From an uncultured Rikenellaceae bacterium (lineage in GTDB: Bacteria > Bacteroidota > Bacteroidia > Bacteroidales > Rikenellaceae): a stretch of DNA of 38,613 nucleotides. The first letter of the stretch is position 1; the number at the start of each line of letters is the position of its first letter. Both the position numbers and the translations under genes were made by a program. Positions 16,531 to 25,593 of this stretch are shown here, piece after piece. Location of the stretch: assembly GCA_947054185.1 (NCBI GenBank), contig CAMRVW010000002.1:1-38613 (forward strand), given 5' to 3'. The notes beneath the pieces were generated by a model. It worked only from the letters and a program-made list of their open reading frames with translations. It searched no databases and had not been told where the DNA came from.

Positions 16531-18999
16531 ATGAAAACAACGACATCCGCCATTGCCCGGATATGCGGCGGGCGTCTTACAGGCAGAGACTCGGTAATAG
16601 AGACATTTGCATTCGACTCGCGGCGCATAGCCTGCAACGACCGCACGGTGTTTGTGGCTCTTTGCGGCGCCACGCGCGACGGTCACGACTATATCGGCAT
16701 TCTGCGTCAAAGAGGCATATCAAACTTCATAGTATCTTGCGATTACCCGCTGCCCGAGCTTAAAGAGGGCGAGGCGTTCATTGCGGTGGGCGACACCTTG
16801 GCGGCCCTGCAGGCGGTGGCCTCGCACATGCGCGACACCATATCGGGCAAGGTGGCCGCGGTGACGGGCAGCAACGGCAAAACAGTGGTCAAAGAGTGGA
16901 TTGCGGCTCTGTGGCGTGGCAAGGAGGGTTTGTTCGTAAGCCCCAAGAGCTATAACTCACAGATAGGCGTGGCGGTGGCCATTACCATGTGCGAGGGTGA
17001 CGAGGCCTTGTCGGTATTCGAGGCGGGGATATCGAAGCCCGGCGAGATGGAGAGGCTCGAGGGCATGATAAGGCCCCATATATGCGTGGTGACCAACATA
17101 GGCGAGGCTCACGACGGCAACTTCCCGTCACGAGGCGATAAGCTGCGTCAGAAGCTGTTGCTGGCAAGGCACTCGCGGGCCATCGTATATTGCTCCGACC
17201 ATGCCGAGGTGGCCCGGGCCGTGACCGAAGAGTATCCCGACCGCGACCTTTTCGACTGGGGTATCTCGCCCAAAGCGCGCATGCGTGTGACCGGGTGCGT
17301 GAAGACCAACACGGCAACGCACATCACATTCACCCTGTCGGGCACCGATTATAACACCACCGTGCCCTTTACCGATGCCGCCTCGATAGAGAACGTATTG
17401 TCGGCATTGGCTTTTTATGCCTGTCTCGACGTCATGGAGGGGGGCGACCATCTTAAAGGTGCGCTCTCAGCCACAGGCGACCTGCGCCCCGTGGCCATGA
17501 GGCTCGAGATGAGGCAGGGCATAAACGGCTCGGTGGTGCTGTGCGACAGTTACAACAGCGACACAGGGTCGTTGGCCGTGGCGCTCGACCGTCTGTGCGA
17601 CATATCGGCCGACATGCCCAAGATGGTGATAATGTCTGACATATCGCAGTCGGGACATCTGCCCGAGCGTCTGTATGCCAAGGTGGCCGACATGTTGCGG
17701 CATCACGGCATAGAGCGTCTGCATGCCATAGGAGGCGACATCACGGCATGCAGGCAGCTGTTCGAGGGCATACCGTCATCTTTTTACCCCTCCACAGAGA
17801 AGTTCATCGAGCAGTTCGACCGCTCGTCGACAGCCGGTGCCGCCGTATTGCTCAAAGGGGCACGGTCGTTCGCCTTCGAGCGCATAAGCCGCATGCTCGA
17901 GGTGCAACGCCACTCCACCGTGATGGAGATAGACTTGGCGGCCATGTGTTTCAACCTCAATTATCACCGCCGTCTTCTGCGTCCCGGCGTCAAGACCGTG
18001 GCAATGGTGAAGGCATCGTCATACGGCCATGGAGGCGTCGAGGTGGCGGCCGCACTCGAGCGCCAGCATGTCGACTATTTCGCCGTCGCGTATGCCGACG
18101 AGGGTGTCGCCCTGCGTCAGGGAGGCATAACAACGCCCATAATAGTGCTCAACAGCGAGCCCAGCGGTTTTGCCGCCATGATAGATTACTCGCTCGAGCC
18201 CGAGATATACGATTTCGAATCGTTAGAGCTTTTCCGTTCAGATGTTCGTCGTGCCGCCGAGTCGCATTACCCCATACACATAAAGTTAGACACAGGCATG
18301 CACCGTTTGGGTTTCGCCGAAGATGAGTTGCAGAAGCTGGCTGAACGCGTGGCAGGCGACCGCACCCTGAGCGTAAGGTCTATATTCTCGCACTTCCCGT
18401 CGAGCGACAACCCCGGGCAGGACGACCTCACCATAAGGCAGATAGAGATGTTCGACCGCATGAGCAGCCGTCTTATGCAGCTGCTTGGCGACAAGAGCAT
18501 ACTGCGCCACCTCTCCAACACATGGGGCATAGAGCGGTTTACCCAAGCTCAGTTCGACATGGTGCGTCTGGGATTGGGGCTTTACGGCATAAGCCCCTTT
18601 ACCGACAGGCTTCAGAGCGTGGCCTCGCTAAAGAGCGTGATATCGCAGATAAGGGCTCTGCCGGCAGGCGAACGGATAGGTTACAACCGCCGCGGCGTTG
18701 TGGAGGTCGACTCGGTGATAGCCACGGTGCCGATAGGTTATGCCGACGGGCTGAGACGCGCCCTCAGTTGCGGCAAATGGTCGTTTACCGTAAACGGACA
18801 CAAGGCCCCCATAATAGGCAATATCTGCATGGACTCGTGCATGATAGACATAACGGGCATACCCGCCGCTGTCGGCGACGAGGTCATCATATTTTCGGGC
18901 AACAAAGAGATAGTGCAGATGGCCGAAATACTCGACACCATACCTTACGAGATACTGACCCTCATAGCCCCACGGGTAAAAAGAATCTATTTCGATTAG
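16531..18999 (+). CDS. MurF-alanine racemase fusion
   Basis: Two enzymes of peptidoglycan synthesis in one 822-residue chain. The N-terminal half (about 1-460) is the UDP-MurNAc-tripeptide D-Ala-D-Ala ligase MurF, with P-loop TGSNGKT at 112-118 and the ligase segments NIGEAHDGNF and CDSYNSDTGS. The C-terminal part (about 463-822) is alanine racemase: VAMVKASSYGHGG holds the PLP-binding Lys494, and GYNRRG the second catalytic Tyr718. The racemase makes the D-Ala used for the dipeptide that MurF adds. This fusion is typical of Bacteroidota. No ddl gene is next to it. The 260 bases upstream hold no clear consensus promoter. Confidence 0.95.
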   Translation: MKTTTSAIARICGGRLTGRDSVIETFAFDSRRIACNDRTVFVALCGATRDGHDYIGILRQRGISNFIVSCDYPLPELKEGEAFIAVGDTLAALQAVASHMRDTISGKVAAVTGSNGKTVVKEWIAALWRGKEGLFVSPKSYNSQIGVAVAITMCEGDEALSVFEAGISKPGEMERLEGMIRPHICVVTNIGEAHDGNFPSRGDKLRQKLLLARHSRAIVYCSDHAEVARAVTEEYPDRDLFDWGISPKARMRVTGCVKTNTATHITFTLSGTDYNTTVPFTDAASIENVLSALAFYACLDVMEGGDHLKGALSATGDLRPVAMRLEMRQGINGSVVLCDSYNSDTGSLAVALDRLCDISADMPKMVIMSDISQSGHLPERLYAKVADMLRHHGIERLHAIGGDITACRQLFEGIPSSFYPSTEKFIEQFDRSSTAGAAVLLKGARSFAFERISRMLEVQRHSTVMEIDLAAMCFNLNYHRRLLRPGVKTVAMVKASSYGHGGVEVAAALERQHVDYFAVAYADEGVALRQGGITTPIIVLNSEPSGFAAMIDYSLEPEIYDFESLELFRSDVRRAAESHYPIHIKLDTGMHRLGFAEDELQKLAERVAGDRTLSVRSIFSHFPSSDNPGQDDLTIRQIEMFDRMSSRLMQLLGDKSILRHLSNTWGIERFTQAQFDMVRLGLGLYGISPFTDRLQSVASLKSVISQIRALPAGERIGYNRRGVVEVDSVIATVPIGYADGLRRALSCGKWSFTVNGHKAPIIGNICMDSCMIDITGIPAAVGDEVIIFSGNKEIVQMAEILDTIPYEILTLIAPRVKRIYFD

Positions 19000-19404
19000 G
19001 GGAGCGATCGCCTTTTTGATATTTTGCGTGTTCCCACGTGACAGGGCCGCAGGGCTTTGCGGGGGGCGGTCGTCTTTTCGAGATTTTACACGTTTCCACA
19101 TGACAGGAATGCCGGGCTTCGGGTTTCGGGTGGAATTACCCGAGCTCACGTGCCGTAAAATGTCCCGCAAGGGGCGGTTCCTTTCCGGGATTTGTGCGGT
19201 TTTCCCGTAATGACCTGTCCTCTTTTTGAGGGACAGTTCGGGTTTAAGGGAGGCTTTTCAGGTATTTTATCATGACGCGCTTCCCCATTTATAGTGCTTC
19301 CCGTGTGTGTAAACAGGGGCCGGTTTCACCATGTCTAAAAGGCCCTTTTGTGTTTCCCCGTATTGAAGATGTGTGGTGCGATGGCGGCTGTCGGGAAGGT
19401 ATGA
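19000..19404. repeat. Intergenic region with decaying ~47-bp direct repeats
   Basis: Between the convergent murF-alr and aroK genes. Copy A (19000-19045) and copy B (19061-19107) align without gaps over 47 bases counted from the last base of the alr stop (18999), with 10 differences, nine of them transitions; both end CCACrTGACAGG. Weaker copies C (19171-19216) and D (19246-19277) keep the GGG-C/G-rich start, the CTTTTC block and an ATTT...ATGAC core. The rest, to 19404, shows no gene. No transposase or terminal structure is visible. Confidence 0.65.
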
Positions 19405-19911
19405 TCACACCCTGAGGCGGAGTGTCTCGACTATATGGCGGGCATTGATGCCCACACCTTCAAGCGTGTATGTGGCGCGGGTGTAATACGGTTCGCGTTC
19501 GGCCAGGTGGCTCTCTATATATAGGCGTAACTGCTCGGGGCTCTTGCCCTCTATGAGCGGGCGGCGCGTATGGCTCGCAATGAGACGCTCGACCAGCGCA
19601 CCGGCGGGCACACGCAGATAGAGCGTGACCCCCAGACTATTCATGACATCCATGTTATCGAAATGGCACGGTGCCCCGCCGCCGGTGGCCACCACCACAT
19701 TCTCTTCGGGTGAGAGCGACGCTATATAATCGCGCTCCATCTGCCTGAATGCCGGCTCGCCGAGAGTCGAGAATATCTCAGAGACCGACATGCCCGCCCT
19801 GCGCTCTATCTCCTTGTCCATGTCGACAAAGCGCCAGCCCAACGCGGAGGCCGCCTTACGTCCCAACGTGCTCTTGCCGGAGCCCATATATCCTATAAGA
19901 AACAGAGGCAT
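19405..19911 (-). CDS. aroK: Shikimate kinase
   Basis: Phosphorylates shikimate with ATP, the fifth step of the shikimate pathway. Walker A GYMGSGKST is at 7-15, the shikimate-binding FVDMDKEIE with Asp30 and Asp32 follows, then TGGGAP at 76-81 and the lid arginines in HTRRPLI. At 168 residues it fits the family. I start at ATG 19911 (MPLFLIGYMG), because the longer form would need a TTG start and add 12 unconserved residues. The stop of parC lies 62 bases upstream, so it probably sits at the end of the parE-parC unit. Confidence 0.95.
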   Translation of the reverse strand: MPLFLIGYMGSGKSTLGRKAASALGWRFVDMDKEIERRAGMSVSEIFSTLGEPAFRQMERDYIASLSPEENVVVATGGGAPCHFDNMDVMNSLGVTLYLRVPAGALVERLIASHTRRPLIEGKSPEQLRLYIESHLAEREPYYTRATYTLEGVGINARHIVETLRLRV

Positions 19912-19973
19912 GACATAACTGTTTTTCAAGTTTTCAAGCGACAACAACGCCCTGTCGTTTAATCATAGCGCTG

Positions 19974-22721
19974 TTACAACTCGCCGAAGAGGCTCTGTTC
20001 CGTGGCAGGATCGTCATCCTGCTCGTCAGGGTCGGGGGTTGCCGGCTGCTCGTCGCCCATGCCCTCCGAGGGGTCGGCGGGGACGCTCTTATGCAGAGGC
20101 TCGATAAACTCCAGTCGGTCGACTTGATAGGTGGTGACGCGTTTGCCTTTGGCCTTGCACCCCTTGATGCGTATGAACTCGTCGGCGTCGATTATCTCTT
20201 CGGGACGCGAAGAGTTGGCACCCCCGAAGGTGATCTTAAGCTGCGGGAAACGGTCGCCCGTTATGGCCACGAGGTAAGAGCCCTCGCTCTCGTCTATGAA
20301 TGACATCTCGCGCTCCGTCGGCTCGGCCTTGAAGCGTTTGAGATAGAAGAAGCCCTGCGAGGCATCCCACAAAACGACAGTATAGATGCGGTCGGGCGAG
20401 TATTTGCTCACCGACAGCAGGTCTTCAGGGAAGTGGAGGCTCGTGTCGTAACCTGCGGTGTGATAACTGCCGCTGCGACGTATGACTATGGTCTTGTCGT
20501 CGCCCTCGAAAACACCAATCTCGGTGCCGCGGCCGTCGGTGTTGAAACGTCTTTCGGCCTCGTCGAACCACACCGTTATGCCGCCCAGGGTGGAGACACC
20601 CTTTTCTTTGAGCACTATCTTGTGTATGGGGTTCTTCTGGAAGAGGTTGCCCTGCGATGAGCGTCCCTTGATGGCCAGAGTCGAGAAATCGAGGTCGACA
20701 ATGAGCTTTTTGAGCCTCAGGCGCGGTTTGAGATAGACTTTGAGCACCTCGGCCTCGCCGTTGGGGTTGACCGAAAGGTGGAGTATCTCAGAGCCGGGCT
20801 CGCCCTTGGTGAGGTTATAGACCTTGTCGCGGGTGATGCCCATGATGGCGCACCGTTTCATCATATAATTGCCGGCAGCGCCGTCACGATAGAGCACGTT
20901 ATAGATGGTGCGTTCGTCGCCGCGCAAGAAGACGCCGATATAAAGGATGTCTTTCTTGAAATAGGCCTTCTCGCTCACCTTGGTGATGACATATTCGCCG
21001 TCACGGCATATCACTATAACATCGTCTATGTCGGAACAATCGCACACAAACTCGTCGCGTTTCATGGCGTTACCTATGCCGAAGAAGCCCTCGGCACGGT
21101 TGACATAGAGCTTGGCGTTCGATACGGCAACCTTGGTGGCCTCGATGGCCGAGAACGACTTGATCTCGGTGCGGCGCTCGCGACCCTTGCCATACTTGTC
21201 GCCTATGCGGCGGTAATAGTCTATCGTGTAATCGGTAAGGTGGTCGAGGTGGTCTTTGGCCGTCTTTATCTGCTCTTCAACGGCCTTGATGTGCTCGTCG
21301 GCCTTGAAGGCGTCGAACTTGGATATGCGCTTGATCTTTATCTCGGTCAGCTTGACGATATCGTCGGTGGTGATCTCCCTGAAGAAGAGCTTTTTGTATG
21401 GCTCCAGCTCGCGGTCTATGGTCTCCAGCACACTCTCCCAGGTGGTGCACTCCTCGATTTTGTAATAGATACGTTTCTCTATGAATATCTTCTCCAGCGA
21501 GCTGAGGTGCCACTCCTCGCCAAGCTCATGCAGCTCTATCTCCAGCTCGCGGCGAAGCAACGAACGGGTGGTCTCGGCCGAGTGGCGCAATATCTCGCTC
21601 ACACCCATGAAACAGGGCTTGCGGTCGACAATGACGCACGAGTTGGGCGATATTGATATCTCGCAGTCGGTAAAGGCATAGAGGGCGTCTATGGTCTTGT
21701 CGGCCGACACATCGGAGCCTAAGTGTATGAGTATCTCGGCATTGGCGGCAGTGTTGTCGTCGATGCTCTTTATCTTTATCTTGTTGCGTTCGTTGGCCTT
21801 TATTATAGAGTCGATGATGGACGAGCTCTCCTTGCTGCCCTTGCCTTTACGCTTGCCGGTGGACGAGGTGGTCTTGCCGTAAGGTATCTCGGTGATGGCC
21901 AAGGTCTTGTTGTCGACCTTGACTATCTTGGCCCGTACACGTACCACGCCGCCGCGCAATCCGTCGTTATAACGCGACACGTCTATCATGCCGCCGGTGG
22001 GAAAGTCGGGATAAAGCTCGAACGGCTCGCCTTTGAGGTGGGCTATGGAGGCCTCTATCAGCTCGTTGAAGTTGTGAGGCAATATCTTGGAGGCCAAACC
22101 CACGGCTATGCCCTCCACACCTTGCGCCAGAAGCAACGGGAACTTTATGGGCAGGGTGAGCGGCTCCTGGTTGCGGCCGTCGTAAGAGAGCATCCACTCG
22201 GTGGTCTTGGGGTTGAAGGCCACGTCAAGGGCGAACTTGGAGAGGCGGGCCTCGATGTAACGGGGTGCTGCCGCGCTGTCGCCGGTGAGTATGTTGCCCC
22301 AGTTACCCTGGCAGTCTATCATAAGCTCTTTCTGGCCCATCTGCACAAGAGCGTCGCCAATGGAGCGGTCGCCGTGCGGGTGGTACTGCATGGTGTTGCC
22401 TATGATGTTGGCCACCTTGTTGTAACGACCGTCGTCCATGCGTTTCATGGCATGGAGTATGCGTCGTTGCACCGGTTTGAGACCGTCGGTGATGTGAGGC
22501 ACGGCGCGCTCGAGAATGACGTATGAGGCGTAATCCAAAAACCACTCCTTATACATGCCCGTGAGCCGGTTCATGCCCCCCTCCTCAACCGTCAGACGCG
22601 AGAAACGGTGCGTATTGACATCATCGGCAACATCGCCGTCATCGGCCTCCTGGTCGACATCCTCTTCCTCGTTGACGAGCTCTTCGTCCTCAAACATTTC
22701 TTCGTTATACTTATCGCTCAT
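19974..22721 (-). CDS. parC: Topoisomerase IV subunit A (ParC/GyrA family)
   Basis: The DNA-breaking and re-joining subunit of a type IIA topoisomerase, acting with the ParE encoded upstream. The 915-residue protein starts with a very acidic stretch (about 1-35). The catalytic domain has the KPVQRRILHAM helix, HPHGDRSIGDALV and the active Tyr155 in AAPRYIEARL. The C-terminal part (about 560-840) looks like the DNA-wrapping beta-pinwheel, followed by a Pro/Asp/Glu-rich tail. It lacks a clear GyrA box (QRRGGKG), supporting ParC over GyrA. Arg119 stands where E. coli GyrA has Ser83. The gene follows parE after 144 bases. Confidence 0.9.
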   Translation of the reverse strand: MSDKYNEEMFEDEELVNEEEDVDQEADDGDVADDVNTHRFSRLTVEEGGMNRLTGMYKEWFLDYASYVILERAVPHITDGLKPVQRRILHAMKRMDDGRYNKVANIIGNTMQYHPHGDRSIGDALVQMGQKELMIDCQGNWGNILTGDSAAAPRYIEARLSKFALDVAFNPKTTEWMLSYDGRNQEPLTLPIKFPLLLAQGVEGIAVGLASKILPHNFNELIEASIAHLKGEPFELYPDFPTGGMIDVSRYNDGLRGGVVRVRAKIVKVDNKTLAITEIPYGKTTSSTGKRKGKGSKESSSIIDSIIKANERNKIKIKSIDDNTAANAEILIHLGSDVSADKTIDALYAFTDCEISISPNSCVIVDRKPCFMGVSEILRHSAETTRSLLRRELEIELHELGEEWHLSSLEKIFIEKRIYYKIEECTTWESVLETIDRELEPYKKLFFREITTDDIVKLTEIKIKRISKFDAFKADEHIKAVEEQIKTAKDHLDHLTDYTIDYYRRIGDKYGKGRERRTEIKSFSAIEATKVAVSNAKLYVNRAEGFFGIGNAMKRDEFVCDCSDIDDVIVICRDGEYVITKVSEKAYFKKDILYIGVFLRGDERTIYNVLYRDGAAGNYMMKRCAIMGITRDKVYNLTKGEPGSEILHLSVNPNGEAEVLKVYLKPRLRLKKLIVDLDFSTLAIKGRSSQGNLFQKNPIHKIVLKEKGVSTLGGITVWFDEAERRFNTDGRGTEIGVFEGDDKTIVIRRSGSYHTAGYDTSLHFPEDLLSVSKYSPDRIYTVVLWDASQGFFYLKRFKAEPTEREMSFIDESEGSYLVAITGDRFPQLKITFGGANSSRPEEIIDADEFIRIKGCKAKGKRVTTYQVDRLEFIEPLHKSVPADPSEGMGDEQPATPDPDEQDDDPATEQSLFGEL

Positions 22722-22865
22722 GTGTCGTAATTTTTATCTTTTCTCTCCCTTGCAGGGTGCCGTCCGCCTGATGCGCCTGCACGTATCGGACGCACGGGAC
22801 TTGCGGCCGCACACTCAAGGGTGTTTCCCTTTGGCGGGCGCGCGTTGTTTCAGATTGCCCGGGTG

Positions 22866-24713
22866 TCAGACGCCCTCTTCGACCATATCCGTCTCCATGC
22901 GCAGGTTGTCTATGATGAAATCTCGCCTCTCGGAGGTGTTGTTGCCCATATAGAACTCCAGAAGGTCGCTTATGGGATCGTCCTTGCTCATGCGCACACG
23001 GTCGAGCCTCATGTCGGGGCCGATAAACTCCTTGAACTCGTCGGGAGAGATCTCGCCAAGACCTTTGAATCGGGTGATCTCAACGCCGGTTTTGAGTTGA
23101 GTCACCGCCGCCTGCTTCTCCTCTTCGGAGTAACAATAACGGGTCTCTTTCTTGTTGCGAACACGGAAAAGAGGGGTCTGCAATATGTGAAGGTGCCCGC
23201 GGCGTATGATGTCGGGGAAGAACTTTATGAAGAAGGTCAGCAGCAGCAACCTTATGTGCATGCCGTCCACATCGGCATCGGTGGCAATCACTATCTTGTT
23301 GTAACGCAGGCTCTCTATGTCGTCCTCTATGTCGAGGGCCGCCTGCAACAGGTTGAACTCCTCGTTTTCGTATATCACCTTCTTGGTGAGGCTGAAGGTG
23401 TTGCGGGGCTTGCCGCGGAGCGAGAAGACCGCCTGGGTGTTGACATCGCGGCTCTTGGTGATGGAGCCGCTGGCCGAGTCGCCCTCGGTGATGAAGATGG
23501 TCGACTCTTCGGCGCGCTCGTTCTTGGTGTTGAGGTGTATGCGGCAGTCGCGCAACTTGCTGTTGTTAAGGCTCGTTTTCTTGGCGCCCTTACCCTTTTT
23601 CTTGCGCAGGTCGTCAACGCCCTTTCGCTCTTTTTCCGACTCGAGTATCTTGCGTTGCAGCGCCTCGGCCACATCGGGATTTTTGTGCAGATAGTTGTCG
23701 AGCTGCTGCATGAAGTCGGCCACGAACTGACGTACGCTCACATCGCCGCCCGGCTTCATGTCTTTAGAGCCCAACTTGGTCTTGGTCTGCGACTCGAAGA
23801 GAGGCTCTTCCACCTTGATGCTTATGGCGCCTATGACCGACATGCGTATATCATTGGCGTCGAAGTCTTTACGGTAAAACTCGCGCACCACCTTGACCAA
23901 CGACTCGCGGAAAGCGGCCTGATGGGTGCCCCCCTGGGTGGTGTGCTGGCCGTTGACGAAAGAGTAATAGGTCTCGCCGTAACCTCCGCCGTGGGTCATG
24001 GCTATCTCTATGTCGTCGCCTTTGAGGTGTATGGGCTTATAGACGGGCTCTTCGGAGAGGGTGTCGTTAAGCAGGTCGAGCAGCCCCTCTTTAGAGAGAT
24101 AGGGGGTGCCGTTAAGACGTATTGTAAGACCGGAGTTGAGATAGGTGTAATTTTTCACCATGGTCTCTATATACTCCATGTTATAGTCGTAAGAGCCGAA
24201 AACGCTCTCGTCGGCGGTAAAGGAGACCTTGGTGCCGTTCTTCTCGGAGGTGTCGTCCCGAGTGTCAGACACTATGTTGCCGGCAGAGAACTCTATGGTG
24301 CGGCTCTGTCCGTCGCGCACACTGGTGATGACAAAGCGTGACGACAGGGCGTTGACCGCCTTGATGCCCACACCGTTGAGACCCACCGACTTCTTGAAGG
24401 CCTTGGAGTCGTACTTGCCGCCGGTGTTCATGCGCGAGGCCGCCGCTTCGAGGCTGCCCAAGGGTATGCCGCGGCCGAAGTCGCGTATGGTGACGGTTTT
24501 ATCCTCTATGCCAATGTCGATGCTTTTGCCGTTGCCCATGGCATACTCGTCTATGGAGTTGTCTATAACCTCTTTGATGAGTATGTATATGCCGTCGTCG
24601 GGAGAGGTGCCGTCGCCGAGCTTGCCTATGTACATACCCGGACGAAGCCTTATGTGCTCTTTCCAGTCGAGGGTTCGGATATTATCCTCGGTATAACTTA
24701 TTGTCTCTGCCAT
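22866..24713 (-). CDS. parE: Topoisomerase IV subunit B
   Basis: ATPase subunit of the type IIA topoisomerase that unlinks daughter chromosomes. The GHKL ATP-binding fold shows KEVIDNSIDEYAMG with Glu48 and Asn52, DFGRGIP at 78-84 and GLNGVGIKAVNALS from 111. The TOPRIM domain has TEGDSASGS with Glu410 and DADVDG with Asp479, Asp481 and Asp483. The 615 residues fit ParE and are shorter than GyrB of Gram-negatives with an insert. It lies upstream of parC on the same strand, as the pair usually does, and downstream of plsC by 136 bases. Confidence 0.92.
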   Translation of the reverse strand: MAETISYTEDNIRTLDWKEHIRLRPGMYIGKLGDGTSPDDGIYILIKEVIDNSIDEYAMGNGKSIDIGIEDKTVTIRDFGRGIPLGSLEAAASRMNTGGKYDSKAFKKSVGLNGVGIKAVNALSSRFVITSVRDGQSRTIEFSAGNIVSDTRDDTSEKNGTKVSFTADESVFGSYDYNMEYIETMVKNYTYLNSGLTIRLNGTPYLSKEGLLDLLNDTLSEEPVYKPIHLKGDDIEIAMTHGGGYGETYYSFVNGQHTTQGGTHQAAFRESLVKVVREFYRKDFDANDIRMSVIGAISIKVEEPLFESQTKTKLGSKDMKPGGDVSVRQFVADFMQQLDNYLHKNPDVAEALQRKILESEKERKGVDDLRKKKGKGAKKTSLNNSKLRDCRIHLNTKNERAEESTIFITEGDSASGSITKSRDVNTQAVFSLRGKPRNTFSLTKKVIYENEEFNLLQAALDIEDDIESLRYNKIVIATDADVDGMHIRLLLLTFFIKFFPDIIRRGHLHILQTPLFRVRNKKETRYCYSEEEKQAAVTQLKTGVEITRFKGLGEISPDEFKEFIGPDMRLDRVRMSKDDPISDLLEFYMGNNTSERRDFIIDNLRMETDMVEEGV

Positions 24714-24849
24714 TTATATCGCTTAAATCTTATTTCTTAATAAAATGCCGGCCCCATGACGCAGGGCGACAGTTTGCGGGCTCATCGTTTCAGACAGGCG
24801 ACGCCATCTCTGCCCGGCAAGGGTCGCTTACGCTGCGGCGACAAGCCTC

Positions 24850-25590
24850 TTACCCCTGCGTATAAAGCCCGGGGTGCGACGCCTTATGCTCGCCGACCAT
24901 GATATCGCGCACCATGTCGCGAAGCTCGCCCGCGCTCTTTGTGCGCACCGTCTCTATGTCGACAGGTTTGAGCGCCTTTAGTTCGATGCGGCACGGTATC
25001 TTTATGGTCTTGCCAAAGAGGCGGCGACCACGTAATGTGTAATTTATCACCACGGGCAATATCTCGACATCGTTGTCTTTGGCCATGATGAAGGCTCCGT
25101 CTTTGAAGCGGCCCACGGCACCGCTCTTGCTGCGGGTGCCCTCGGGGAATATGATGACGGAACAGCCTCGCGAGGTCAGCTCCTTGGTGCGTTTGAACAG
25201 CTTCATGGTGCTGGCCACCCCGCCGCGCTCTATGGCGATATCGCCGCGAAGCCTGAGAACCCATCCGAAGAGAGGCATCTTAAGCACCTCGCGCTTGGAC
25301 ACCCATTTGAAGAAAAGGGGCAGCGAATAACAGACGGGGATGTCTATCATGGAGTGGTGGTTGACCGTCACCACATAGCTCTTGCCGCGCACGATATTCT
25401 CCATGCCGCAGGTTTTCATGCGCCAGAGCACCGACAGGTATGTTATGGTGCCCGACATGATGTGCGATATGCCGTGCACCGCCCGTCTGTCGCGGTCAAA
25501 GGCGAAAGTGAAAAGGCACACCAGAGCGATTATCGCAAGCTCGACAATCAACAGCGGCACCAAATATATCAGGAACAGAATTATCCTCAT
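24850..25590 (-). CDS. plsC: 1-acyl-sn-glycerol-3-phosphate acyltransferase (PlsC family)
   Basis: Adds the second acyl chain in phospholipid synthesis, giving phosphatidic acid at the inner membrane. An N-terminal hydrophobic segment (about 3-30) anchors the protein. The acyltransferase motifs are NHHSMID with His78 and Asp83 four residues apart, and FPEGTRSK at 148-155. The 246 residues match the family. The start is only 3 bases after the stop of the GH2-like gene, so the two are almost surely co-transcribed, though I see no functional reason. Acyl-donor preference cannot be read from the sequence. Confidence 0.92.
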   Translation of the reverse strand: MRIILFLIYLVPLLIVELAIIALVCLFTFAFDRDRRAVHGISHIMSGTITYLSVLWRMKTCGMENIVRGKSYVVTVNHHSMIDIPVCYSLPLFFKWVSKREVLKMPLFGWVLRLRGDIAIERGGVASTMKLFKRTKELTSRGCSVIIFPEGTRSKSGAVGRFKDGAFIMAKDNDVEILPVVINYTLRGRRLFGKTIKIPCRIELKALKPVDIETVRTKSAGELRDMVRDIMVGEHKASHPGLYTQG

Positions 25591-25593
25591 GCA

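Noticed and set aside
18999..19277. Repeats between murF-alr and aroK as a CRISPR array
   Set aside because: The copies are only about 65-80% alike, spacing is irregular and no cas gene is present.
20778..24341. Long open frames on the plus strand opposite parC and parE (up to about 500 codons)
   Set aside because: They mirror the well-supported topoisomerase genes on the other strand; their length follows from the GC-rich third positions of those genes.
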